A program made the position numbers and the translations under genes. Below are positions 1 to 5,366 of a stretch of DNA of 5,366 nucleotides, piece by piece. The notes beneath the pieces were generated by a model. It had not been told where the DNA came from. It saw only the letters and a program-made list of their open reading frames with translations, and made no database searches. Within the stretch, counting starts at the first letter, position 1. The number at the start of each line of letters is the position of its first letter. Source of the stretch: an uncultured Kiritimatiellota bacterium (GTDB lineage: Bacteria > Verrucomicrobiota > Kiritimatiellia > RFP12 > UBA1067); NCBI GenBank assembly GCA_934667295.1, contig CAKULR010000127.1, positions 1-5,366 on the forward strand, written 5' to 3'.

Positions 1-1736
1 GCATGAGCGTGCAGTGGCTGACCGAGTGGAGGAACGGGAAGGCGCCGTTCCCGGACATCTCGGACTGGACGCTGCCGATCGACGAGACGACGGGCTACTA
101 CCAGACGTCCGGCTCGTGGGAACAGGAGTCCGGCTTCTATCATGACATGGCGGACGAGACGGAGCGCATCCGCGACTACGCGCTCCTCGCGATCTTCTCG
201 AACTGGCACTGGCTCAAGAACCGGTCCGCCCGCCGCGCGAACTACGCCAACGTCGCGTTTTCGTGGATCTCCCCCATCGGCGGCAAGCGCGAGAGCCACC
301 GCACCGTTGGCGCGTACGTCCTCACCCAGAACGACCTCGAAAACCACGTCGCCCATCCCGACGGCACGGCGGCGATCACCTGGGACATCGACCTCCACTT
401 CCCAGACCCGGAGAACGAGCGGAAGTTCAAGGAGCCGTTCCGCAGCGCGGCGTACCATCGCGGCTTCGGCGCGGACTACCCGGTGCCCTACCGCTGCCTC
501 TACGCCCGCGACTGTGCGAACCTCTTCCTCGCCGGGCGCGACATCAGCTGCTCGCACGTCGCGTTCGCCGCCGTGCGCGTCCAGCGGACCCTGGGCATGC
601 TGGGCGAGGTCGTGGGCCTCGCGGCGGGCATCTGCCACCGTCGCGCGCTGCTGCCGGCGGACGTGTATGCGCAGGGGCTGGACGAGCTGAAGGCCGCGCT
701 GGCGCGCGGCGTCACGCCGCTGCCGCAGTTCCACGGCTACCACAACGGCATGGGCGAGAAGTACGACTTCAACCGCCGTGGCTGGGCGCACGTCTATCCC
801 CAGGGACGCACGAACAACCTGCCGGACGCCCTGGCGGCGGACATCCGGCAGCTCGGCTTCGTCCACCGCAACGAACACCCCGCGCTCGCGGACCGGCGGC
901 GGCGCCTCGTCCTCGTGGACGAATCGCGCGCGCGCCTCCACTACTACGATTCGGCCGATCCGTCCGCCGGATTCGCCGTCCCGATCCGCAAGCCCGGCTG
1001 GGACCTGAAGGCCGTGGGCGGCACGCGCTACCGCACCGTCTGCAGGGGTGGCTTCCAGGTCACGGACCTCGCGGCGCGGAAGGTCGTGGACACCTTCGAC
1101 TTCCCGATCTTCCACTCCGCCGAGCCGACCGCCTGCTGCGACCTCCCGGACGGCGGGTTCGTGTTCGCGGTCAACCCCGTCGGTCCCGACAAGGGGAAGG
1201 CCATCCACTTCTGCGTCTTCTCGCCGGACCGCAAAATGACGCGCATCATCCGCCTGCGCGGATTCGTGAACGCGCGCTCCTTCGCGCCCGGGCGGGACGG
1301 CGAATGGCTCGTGGCGCACGAGCACGGCTTTGCGCGCGTGCGCTTCCCGGCGGAGGGGCGGGATGTCGCGGCGGTCCTCGTGAAGGACTACCCGCAGCCG
1401 GCCGGCCGCAACTCCTTCGACGTGCGCCCGGCCGCGCACGGGGCGGGCTTCTGGACGACGACGGGCTACGGTGCGGAACTGCTGCGCGTCGCGGCGGACG
1501 GGACGGTCGCCCGGCGTATCCGCGCCGAGCAGGGCGGTAAGGCGAACTTCTTCTACGCCCAGCTCACGGAACGCGCGGATGGCAACATCTACGTGGCGAA
1601 CTGGACGGGGCATGGGGCGGACGACTCCTACCGGGGGTGGCAGGTCGTCGAGTTCGCGCCGTCCGGCGAGGTCGTCTGGCGGCTCGACTCGCCGGAACGG
1701 TATGGATCCATTTCGGGCGTCCTGGAAGTCGAGTGA
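1..1736 (+). CDS. FAD-dependent oxidoreductase C-terminal part fused to a beta-propeller-like domain (5' end outside window)
   Basis: The reading frame is open to the left edge. The first Met (position 3) is probably internal, because the GxGxxG Rossmann motif expected at the N-terminus of this family is absent. With residues counted from that Met, about 1-235 match the end of FAD_oxidored-like flavoproteins. A GKRESHRTVGAYVLTQNDL stretch lies at 94-112. The conserved FAD-contacting end follows at 177-210 (AGRDISCSHVAF, then a LGMLGEVVGLAAG helix). Residues about 236-295 form a linker or family extension. Residues about 300-577 are rich in beta-strand repeats, for example RRLVLVDES, DLPDGGFVFAVNP, DGEWLVAHEHGF, GFWTTTGYGAELLRVAADG and NIYVANWTGHG, which read as propeller blades. 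The reaction and substrate are unknown; the family is generally assigned to redox chemistry on small molecules or sugars. The stop codon overlaps the Shine-Dalgarno site of the next gene, so the two are probably co-transcribed. The oxidoreductase call is firm; the propeller call is inferred from strand pattern. Confidence 0.85.
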   Translation, partial: MSVQWLTEWRNGKAPFPDISDWTLPIDETTGYYQTSGSWEQESGFYHDMADETERIRDYALLAIFSNWHWLKNRSARRANYANVAFSWISPIGGKRESHRTVGAYVLTQNDLENHVAHPDGTAAITWDIDLHFPDPENERKFKEPFRSAAYHRGFGADYPVPYRCLYARDCANLFLAGRDISCSHVAFAAVRVQRTLGMLGEVVGLAAGICHRRALLPADVYAQGLDELKAALARGVTPLPQFHGYHNGMGEKYDFNRRGWAHVYPQGRTNNLPDALAADIRQLGFVHRNEHPALADRRRRLVLVDESRARLHYYDSADPSAGFAVPIRKPGWDLKAVGGTRYRTVCRGGFQVTDLAARKVVDTFDFPIFHSAEPTACCDLPDGGFVFAVNPVGPDKGKAIHFCVFSPDRKMTRIIRLRGFVNARSFAPGRDGEWLVAHEHGFARVRFPAEGRDVAAVLVKDYPQPAGRNSFDVRPAAHGAGFWTTTGYGAELLRVAADGTVARRIRAEQGGKANFFYAQLTERADGNIYVANWTGHGADDSYRGWQVVEFAPSGEVVWRLDSPERYGSISGVLEVE

Positions 1737-1740
1737 GGGA
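1735..1740 (+). promoter_or_regulatory. Shine-Dalgarno site of the outer-membrane barrel gene
   Basis: GAGGGA lies 7 bases before the ATG at 1748 and shares two bases with the TGA stop of the upstream gene. The overlap suggests translational coupling. A second GAGG at 1743-1746 is too close to serve 1748 but could serve the in-frame ATG at 1757, so the exact start among 1748, 1757 and 1760 is not fully settled. Confidence 0.6.
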
Positions 1741-1747
1741 ACGAGGC

Positions 1748-2596
1748 ATGAAGAACATGATGCGGCGGGCGATTCTGACCCTGGGCGTCTGTCTGGCGGG
1801 CGCGGCGGCGGGGGAGGCCACGAATCTCGTCGAACAGGTGCGCGACTGGGTGGGCGTGAGCGCCTTTGCGGACGTGGAGAGCGCCTACTGGGCGCGCGGC
1901 AAGATCGTGGACGCGCGGCCCTACTCGGCCCAGTTCGCGGACGTGGATCTCAAGCTCGGCGCGTTCGGGCGCGTGGGCGCGCAGGCGTGGAGCGTCAGCT
2001 CGCTTTCGACGGGCGGGCAGTCCGCCCGCCGTCGGAACGCCTACAACGAGGTGGACTGGAACCTCCACTACGAATATGACTGGGAGTTTGCGGAGGGGTG
2101 GGCGCTCGGCAACCGCGTGGCGCGGCAGTGGGTCACGCTGCCGGGGTACTTTCCGGACTGCAAGACGACGCTCGAATGGCACGTCGCCCAGGCGCTCCGC
2201 AACCCCTACCTGACGCCCTACTATCTGCTGCGCCACGCCACGGCGCCCGAACGGTGGAACTACTGGGAGATCGGGGCCTACCGCACGTTCGCCCTCACGA
2301 AGGACCTGTCGCTCACGGCCAAGCTCTTCGGCGACTGCGGCGATTCGGACCACTTCCGGTCGCAGTACGGTCCGCGCGTCGGCCGTCCGGACGCGCGCTA
2401 CCACGGCGGCCTGATGGCGCTGAACCTCGTGCTGCGCCTCGACTACGCGCTCACGGAGAACTGGAGCCTCTTCACCTACGTGCAGCAGTTCGACATCGTG
2501 GATGCCGACGCCCGCGACGCCGTCAAGGCGTCGTCGGCCCCCGAGGCGAAACGCGACCTCACGCTCTTCGGCGTGGGCATGGCGCTCGCGTTCTGA
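1748..2596 (+). CDS. Outer-membrane beta-barrel protein, TorF-like putative porin
   Basis: This is a 282-residue protein. It starts with a basic n-region (MKNMMRR) and a hydrophobic stretch (AILTLGVCLAGAAAG), a Sec signal peptide with cleavage expected near residues 20-23. The mature part alternates hydrophobic and polar residues and is rich in aromatics, as in membrane beta strands. Examples are VSAFADVESAYWARGKIV (37-54), EVDWNLHYEYDWEF (101-114), WNYWEIGAYRTFAL (170-183), LSLTAKLFGD (187-196), LMALNLVLRLDYAL (222-235) and WSLFTYVQQFDIV (239-251). It ends in LTLFGVGMALAF, with the C-terminal Phe that the BAM machinery recognises. The early SAYWARGK segment followed by an EVDW strand resembles TorF-type (Gcw_chp) putative porins; that family call is tentative, while the barrel call is good. 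The likely role is a channel for small solutes serving the flanking enzymes. A longer frame open from 1637 is an overlap with the upstream gene, since the signal peptide and ribosome site fix the start near 1748. Confidence 0.8.
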   Translation: MKNMMRRAILTLGVCLAGAAAGEATNLVEQVRDWVGVSAFADVESAYWARGKIVDARPYSAQFADVDLKLGAFGRVGAQAWSVSSLSTGGQSARRRNAYNEVDWNLHYEYDWEFAEGWALGNRVARQWVTLPGYFPDCKTTLEWHVAQALRNPYLTPYYLLRHATAPERWNYWEIGAYRTFALTKDLSLTAKLFGDCGDSDHFRSQYGPRVGRPDARYHGGLMALNLVLRLDYALTENWSLFTYVQQFDIVDADARDAVKASSAPEAKRDLTLFGVGMALAF

Positions 2597-2622
2597 TGGC
2601 GGGCACGTATCAACCGACGAAT

Positions 2623-2628
2623 GGAGGA
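2623..2628 (+). promoter_or_regulatory. Shine-Dalgarno site that fixes the glycosidase start at 2635
   Basis: GGAGGA lies 6 bases before the ATG at 2635, a near-ideal site. An in-frame ATG at 2596 overlaps the previous stop (TGATG) and would add 13 residues before the Tat signal. It has no comparable ribosome site, so 2635 is preferred. Confidence 0.75.
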
Positions 2629-2634
2629 TGGACG

Positions 2635-4296
2635 ATGACGATGTGGGAACAGACAGGCCGGACGACCCGGCGGGCGTTTCTGGGCGGATGTGCCGGGTTC
2701 GGCGGCCTCGCCGCGTTGGGCGGGTGCGCGGGGCTGCGTGCGGACCGCTGCGCCCCGTCGGCGCCGCCGAACTACTGGTGTACGTGGGCGACGCAGGCGC
2801 GCCTCGTCGACGCGAACGTGAAGAGCGGGGTGCTGGCGGTGCCGGGCGACCAGGGGCTTCCCGGCGCGCGGGACAACCTGACGGAGGCGGTGCTGTTCGG
2901 CAGGGACGGGTGGGCCCATACGCAGTATCCGGCCGTGCGCGGGAACCTGTACCTTGTCCTGGACGACGGATGGGATGTGCCGTTCGGCTGTGCGCCCGGC
3001 AAGGACATCGGCGCCTTCGCCTCCTGCGTACTCGACGCGCGGCGGTTTCCGTCCTTCACCGGCACGCCGGCCGCGCGCCTACGCGCGCTGGACGCACGCA
3101 TCCGCGACTGCGGCTGGCGCGGCACGGGCCTGTGGATTGCCTGTCAGGCGTTCGGGGAGAACGGGCAGAACAAATTCCCAGAGGAACGGCTGCGCGAGGA
3201 GCTGAAGCGCAAGCTCGCGGCGAGCGCCGAGGCGGGTGTCGCCTACTGGAAGGTCGATTGGGGCGTGCGGGGCGGCGAGGTCGCCTACCGCCGGATGATG
3301 AGCGAACTGCGCGACGCCTATGCGCCCGGTCTCCAGATCGAGCATTGCTGCTCGCAGGGGTTTGCGCTCAACGGCGTCACGTTCGGGGAAGGGACGTCGG
3401 TCTCCGGCACGGGCCGTCTTCTCGGCGACCCGGCGTTTGAGAAGAACCTGCGCGCGCGGACGGAGGAGATCCTGACGTTCGCCGACGTCTTCCGCATCTA
3501 CGACACGATTACGCCGATCAACAACGCGACGGATCTTGAGCGCGCCGTCGTCTACGGGCAGATGGCCGAGCGCGTCGGCTCGCGTGCGTACATCAACGTG
3601 GAGGACAATGTCTACATCGCCGCGTGCCTCGGGCATACGGTGGGCGTGATGCGCTCGCCAATCTGGCCGGAACCGGCCGTGGAGGATCCCGTCTACCGGC
3701 GCGACCGCACGCTGGAGGTGACGCGGGCGATGGCCTGGCAGCGCACGGCGCCGGCCTTCACGGCGCAGAGCGGGCTCAGGACGTTGACCTCCGAGGCCGT
3801 GTTGACGGACCGCTGGCTGTTCGCGCCCGGCTGCACGTGGTGGACGCCGGTCTTCGGGCGCACGATCGAGCAACGTGCGCCGGCCGTCGTGGCGCGCGGC
3901 CTGCCCCTGCCGACCGTTAGGCCGCAGAAGGGCGATGCGCCCTTTGTCCTCGCCTCGCGCAACCCGAACGGCGCGTTAACGGTCGGCGCGCTGCCGCGCC
4001 TGTCGATCGAGAAGGGTTTCCACACGCCGTTGGTCTCCGTCGCGCTCGACGCGGACTTGGCGCGGGGCGTGCCGCTTGCCGTCTTCGGCATGTTCGCGTC
4101 CGTGTCCGTGCGCGTTCCGCCGTCGTGTCCGCGCCGCGTGCGTGCGTGCGACTTGGCGGACGGGAAGGAACGGGACGTCACGGGCTTCTGCCGGTTTGAC
4201 GGGGACCGCCTCGTCATCGGCGGCGCGGCGTTCCGCTGCCGGCCGCACACGGCGGACGACCGGTCGCTCCCCGGCGTCAGACTGCGCCTCGGCTAA
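2635..4296 (+). CDS. Tat-exported GH27/GH36-like glycoside hydrolase, possible lipoprotein
   Basis: This is a 553-residue protein. The N-terminus has a twin-arginine motif (TRRAFLGG, Arg12-Arg13), then a Gly/Ala/Leu-rich h-region ending in LGGC with Cys31. It is therefore probably exported folded by the Tat system and perhaps lipidated at Cys31. The body looks like an alpha-galactosidase-type (clan GH-D) TIM barrel. An early NYWCTW stretch lies at 46-51 and LVLDDGWD at 107-114. YWKVDWG at 204-210 places Asp208 where the nucleophile sits in KxD motifs of GH27/GH36. FRIYDTI at 286-292 places Asp290 like the acid/base Asp of the family's WRxxDDI-type motif. From about residue 400 the sequence becomes strand-rich, as in the C-terminal beta-sandwich of these enzymes. 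Similarity to classical members is remote, so substrate and anomer are unknown and another TIM-barrel glycosidase family is possible. It follows the barrel gene by 38 bases and is probably in the same operon. Its envelope location fits processing of sugars near the porin. Confidence 0.75.
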   Translation: MTMWEQTGRTTRRAFLGGCAGFGGLAALGGCAGLRADRCAPSAPPNYWCTWATQARLVDANVKSGVLAVPGDQGLPGARDNLTEAVLFGRDGWAHTQYPAVRGNLYLVLDDGWDVPFGCAPGKDIGAFASCVLDARRFPSFTGTPAARLRALDARIRDCGWRGTGLWIACQAFGENGQNKFPEERLREELKRKLAASAEAGVAYWKVDWGVRGGEVAYRRMMSELRDAYAPGLQIEHCCSQGFALNGVTFGEGTSVSGTGRLLGDPAFEKNLRARTEEILTFADVFRIYDTITPINNATDLERAVVYGQMAERVGSRAYINVEDNVYIAACLGHTVGVMRSPIWPEPAVEDPVYRRDRTLEVTRAMAWQRTAPAFTAQSGLRTLTSEAVLTDRWLFAPGCTWWTPVFGRTIEQRAPAVVARGLPLPTVRPQKGDAPFVLASRNPNGALTVGALPRLSIEKGFHTPLVSVALDADLARGVPLAVFGMFASVSVRVPPSCPRRVRACDLADGKERDVTGFCRFDGDRLVIGGAAFRCRPHTADDRSLPGVRLRLG

Positions 4297-4301
4297 GGCC
4301 A

Positions 4302-4325
4302 GAAGATACAGAAACGAGCATCTTC
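4302..4325. repeat. Short inverted repeat just after the glycosidase stop
   Basis: GAAGAT (4302-4307) and ATCTTC (4320-4325) are perfect reverse complements around a 12-base loop. The stem is short and AT-rich and may be weak in RNA. It shares its last base with the next hairpin, so the two might be alternative or stacked structures. Confidence 0.35.
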
Positions 4326-4351
4326 CACCTCTACACACCGTGTGGAGTTGG
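4325..4351 (+). terminator. Hairpin, possible terminator of the upstream operon
   Basis: CTCTACAC (4329-4336) pairs with GTGTGGAG (4340-4347) around a 3-base loop: eight pairs, one of them G-U. Three further pairs (CCA 4325-4327 with TGG 4349-4351) extend it past a single mismatch. It starts 28 bases after the stop of the glycosidase gene. No T-run follows, so it is not a canonical intrinsic terminator. It could be a transcript 3'-end stabiliser or, because its right arm overlaps the -35 element of the next promoter, a protein-binding site. Confidence 0.4.
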
Positions 4352-4378
4352 ACAGCGGACCGCCGTTTATGGTATGAT
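4349..4378 (+). promoter_or_regulatory. Sigma-70-type promoter of the YVTN propeller gene
   Basis: A -35 element TGGACA (4349-4354, five of six consensus bases) and a -10 element TATGAT (4373-4378, five of six) are 18 bases apart. They lie in the only AT-rich patch near the gene. Transcription would start near 4384-4386, leaving a leader of about 54 bases before the ATG at 4439. The spacing, match and location together make this the best promoter in the window. Confidence 0.65.
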
Positions 4379-4382
4379 AACA

Positions 4383-4414
4383 CAACACCGTACATGTGGC
4401 GGTGGCCTGTGTTG
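4383..4414 (+). other. Stem in the 5' leader of the propeller mRNA
   Basis: CAACAC (4383-4388) and GTGTTG (4409-4414) are perfect reverse complements enclosing a 20-base loop that contains the palindrome ACATGT (4392-4397). It falls almost exactly at the predicted transcript start, so it could protect the 5' end of the mRNA. With a 20-base loop it could also be a chance repeat or a DNA operator half-site pair. Confidence 0.35.
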
Positions 4415-4429
4415 AGAACGAGTCAATTT

Positions 4430-4433
4430 GGAG
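4430..4433 (+). promoter_or_regulatory. Shine-Dalgarno site of the propeller gene
   Basis: GGAG lies 5 bases before the ATG at 4439. Together with the signal peptide that begins at that codon, it fixes the start. Confidence 0.6.
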
Positions 4434-4438
4434 TGTCG

Positions 4439-5366
4439 ATGAAGAAGACGATCGGTATCTGGACGTTGGTTGCGCTCGTGGGCGGACTGGGATGCGGTGC
4501 ATGGGGGGCCGTCGAGGCCCCGGCGCCGGTGAGCGCGTACGCCTCGCCCGAGTTCCTGGCGCCGTCGGGAGACGGCGCGGGCGTCTTCGCGACCTGCGCG
4601 ACGGGGCGCAAGGTCATGCAGGTGGCGCTGGACGGGACGGTGCGGCGCGAATGGACGCTCGAAAGCCGCCAGGTGAAGGGCGTGCCGGTGAACCCGACGG
4701 GGCTGGCCGTGGCGGGGGGCTTCGTCTACGTGACGTGCGGGGTCCAGGCGGGCGAGCTGCAGAAGTTCAGGGAGGATGGCACATTCGTCGCCTCCGTTGC
4801 CGTCGGCCACTCCCCCTGCGCGCCGGTCGTCTCGCGGGACGGCCGGACGGCCTACGTGATGAACCGCTTCAAGAACGCCGTGAGCGTGGTCGACCTCGCC
4901 ACGATGAAGGTGACGGGGACGGTGGACGTGCTGCGCGAGCCGTTCGCGGCGGGCCTCGGTGCGGGGGACCGCCTCCTCTTCGTCGCGAACCTGCTGCCGT
5001 ACTGCGCGGCGACGAACGACGTGGTGGCGGCGGGCGTGAGCGTGATCGACACGGTGACGCGCGCGGTGCGCCACGTCCTGCTGCCGAACGGCTCGACGGC
5101 GGTGCGCGGGCTCGGAGTCTCCCCGGACGGCGCGTTCGTCTACGTGACGCATTCGATGGGACGCTACCAGCTGCCGACGACGCAGCTGGAACGCGGGTGG
5201 ATGAACACGGCGGCGCTCTCCGTCTTCGACGGCGCGACGGGGGCCTACGTGAACACGGTCCTGCTCGACGACGTGGACCGCGGGGCGGCGAACCCGTGGG
5301 GCGGCGCGGTGAGGGCGGACGGCAGGACGCGCGTCGGGGCGCCCGCGGGTACGTGCGAACTCTCCC
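4439..5366 (+). CDS. Secreted YVTN-type beta-propeller protein (3' end outside window)
   Basis: The frame is open from the ATG at 4439 to the right edge, giving 309 visible residues. The N-terminus MKKTIGIWTLVALVGGLGCG with following AWGA is a signal peptide, cleaved near residues 23-24; Cys19 is not in a good lipobox. Successive propeller blades follow. GTVRREWTL is near 66-74, and a GLAVAGGFVYVTCG blade lies at 88-101. A classic YVTN-like unit spans 123-164 (SRDGRTAYVMNRFKNAVSVV, then DLATMKVTGTV). Further units begin at 166 (LLFVANL, VSVIDTVTRAV), 220 (GLGVSPDGAFVYVTHS, SVFDGATGAYV) and 284 (NPWGGAVRADG). Such proteins act in the periplasm or at the cell surface. In related PVC-group proteins, as I recall them, the propeller continues into a c-type cytochrome peroxidase-like region, but no CxxCH haem site is present in the visible part. 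The gene has its own promoter and is probably separate from the upstream operon. Confidence 0.8.
   Translation, partial: MKKTIGIWTLVALVGGLGCGAWGAVEAPAPVSAYASPEFLAPSGDGAGVFATCATGRKVMQVALDGTVRREWTLESRQVKGVPVNPTGLAVAGGFVYVTCGVQAGELQKFREDGTFVASVAVGHSPCAPVVSRDGRTAYVMNRFKNAVSVVDLATMKVTGTVDVLREPFAAGLGAGDRLLFVANLLPYCAATNDVVAAGVSVIDTVTRAVRHVLLPNGSTAVRGLGVSPDGAFVYVTHSMGRYQLPTTQLERGWMNTAALSVFDGATGAYVNTVLLDDVDRGAANPWGGAVRADGRTRVGAPAGTCELS

Larger units (their letters stand above)
4297..4438. other. Non-coding gap with inverted repeats, promoter and 5' leader
   Basis: This is the only intergenic region longer than 40 bases in the window, and it is clearly more AT-rich than the genes on either side. From left to right it contains a weak inverted repeat (4302-4325), a stronger hairpin (4325-4351), a sigma-70-type promoter (4349-4378), a leader stem (4383-4414) and a Shine-Dalgarno site (4430-4433). 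It marks the boundary between the three-gene unit and the propeller gene. No convincing small ORF or known riboswitch was recognised. Confidence 0.7.

Noticed and set aside
263..1540. 425-codon + strand frame overlapping the oxidoreductase gene
   Set aside because: It is very rich in Arg, Pro, Gly and Ala with no domain signature, as expected of an out-of-frame reading of GC-rich coding DNA. The other frame carries clear family motifs.
1628..2404. 258-codon - strand frame opposite the barrel gene
   Set aside because: It spans a gene boundary on the other strand, is Arg/Val/Pro-rich without recognisable motifs and has no convincing ribosome site; it is a shadow of the barrel gene.
2098..2634. 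Long upstream extension of the glycosidase frame
   Set aside because: The extension runs through the barrel gene in another frame and has low-complexity Arg/Ala/Pro composition. The Tat signal and Shine-Dalgarno site place the start at 2635.
3079..3873. 264-codon - strand frame opposite the glycosidase
   Set aside because: Arg/Ala/His-rich composition, no domain signature, and it lies wholly opposite a gene with catalytic motifs.
4297..4438. Possible riboswitch or small RNA in the intergenic gap
   Set aside because: Only short simple stems are present. With the predicted transcription start near 4385 the leader is only about 54 bases, and no known riboswitch core was recognised.
4367..5152. 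261-codon - strand frame opposite the propeller gene
   Set aside because: It is His/Arg-rich, typical of antisense readings of GC-rich genes, and it would run through the promoter and leader of the propeller gene.
1..5366. Mobile element, CRISPR array, tRNA or rRNA genes
   Set aside because: No transposase or integrase motifs, terminal inverted repeats, regular direct repeats, or conserved tRNA or rRNA segments were seen on either strand.

Overview
This window is GC-rich, densely coded DNA in which every supported gene lies on the + strand. It begins inside one gene and ends inside another, so it looks like a fragment of a larger chromosome, possibly a metagenomic contig. The likely source is a Gram-negative bacterium of the PVC group, with Kiritimatiellae/Verrucomicrobiota as my best guess. 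This rests on an FAD-dependent oxidoreductase of a type common in that group, a small outer-membrane barrel protein, a Tat-exported glycosidase-like protein and a YVTN-type secreted propeller. The assignment comes from family resemblance only and is moderate to low in confidence.

Layout. Positions 1-1736 hold the C-terminal part of an FAD-dependent oxidoreductase (FAD_oxidored-like) fused to a beta-propeller-like domain; the Rossmann dinucleotide fold lies upstream of the window. Eleven bases later, 1748-2596 encodes a 282-residue outer-membrane beta-barrel protein with a signal peptide and a terminal Phe, resembling TorF-type putative porins. Then 2635-4296 encodes a 553-residue exported protein with a twin-arginine signal, a possible lipobox and a GH27/GH36-like catalytic barrel. 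A 142-base non-coding gap (4297-4438) follows. It contains two inverted repeats, a good sigma-70-type promoter (TGGACA, 18 bases, TATGAT), a 5'-leader stem and a Shine-Dalgarno site. From 4439 to the end runs the first 309 residues of a secreted YVTN-type beta-propeller protein that is cut off by the window.

How they may work together. The first three genes are closely spaced and co-oriented and are probably one transcription unit: an oxidoreductase, an outer-membrane pore and an envelope-located glycosidase. This suggests uptake and processing of a carbohydrate or glycoconjugate in the periplasm or at the cell surface. The fourth gene has its own promoter. In related proteins as I recall them, this propeller type continues into a c-type haem peroxidase-like region, but that part is not visible here. 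No RNA genes, CRISPR arrays, insertion sequences or phage genes were seen. The window has no clear new defence or mobile system; its most unusual points are the oxidoreductase-propeller fusion, the divergent glycosidase and the compact regulatory gap.
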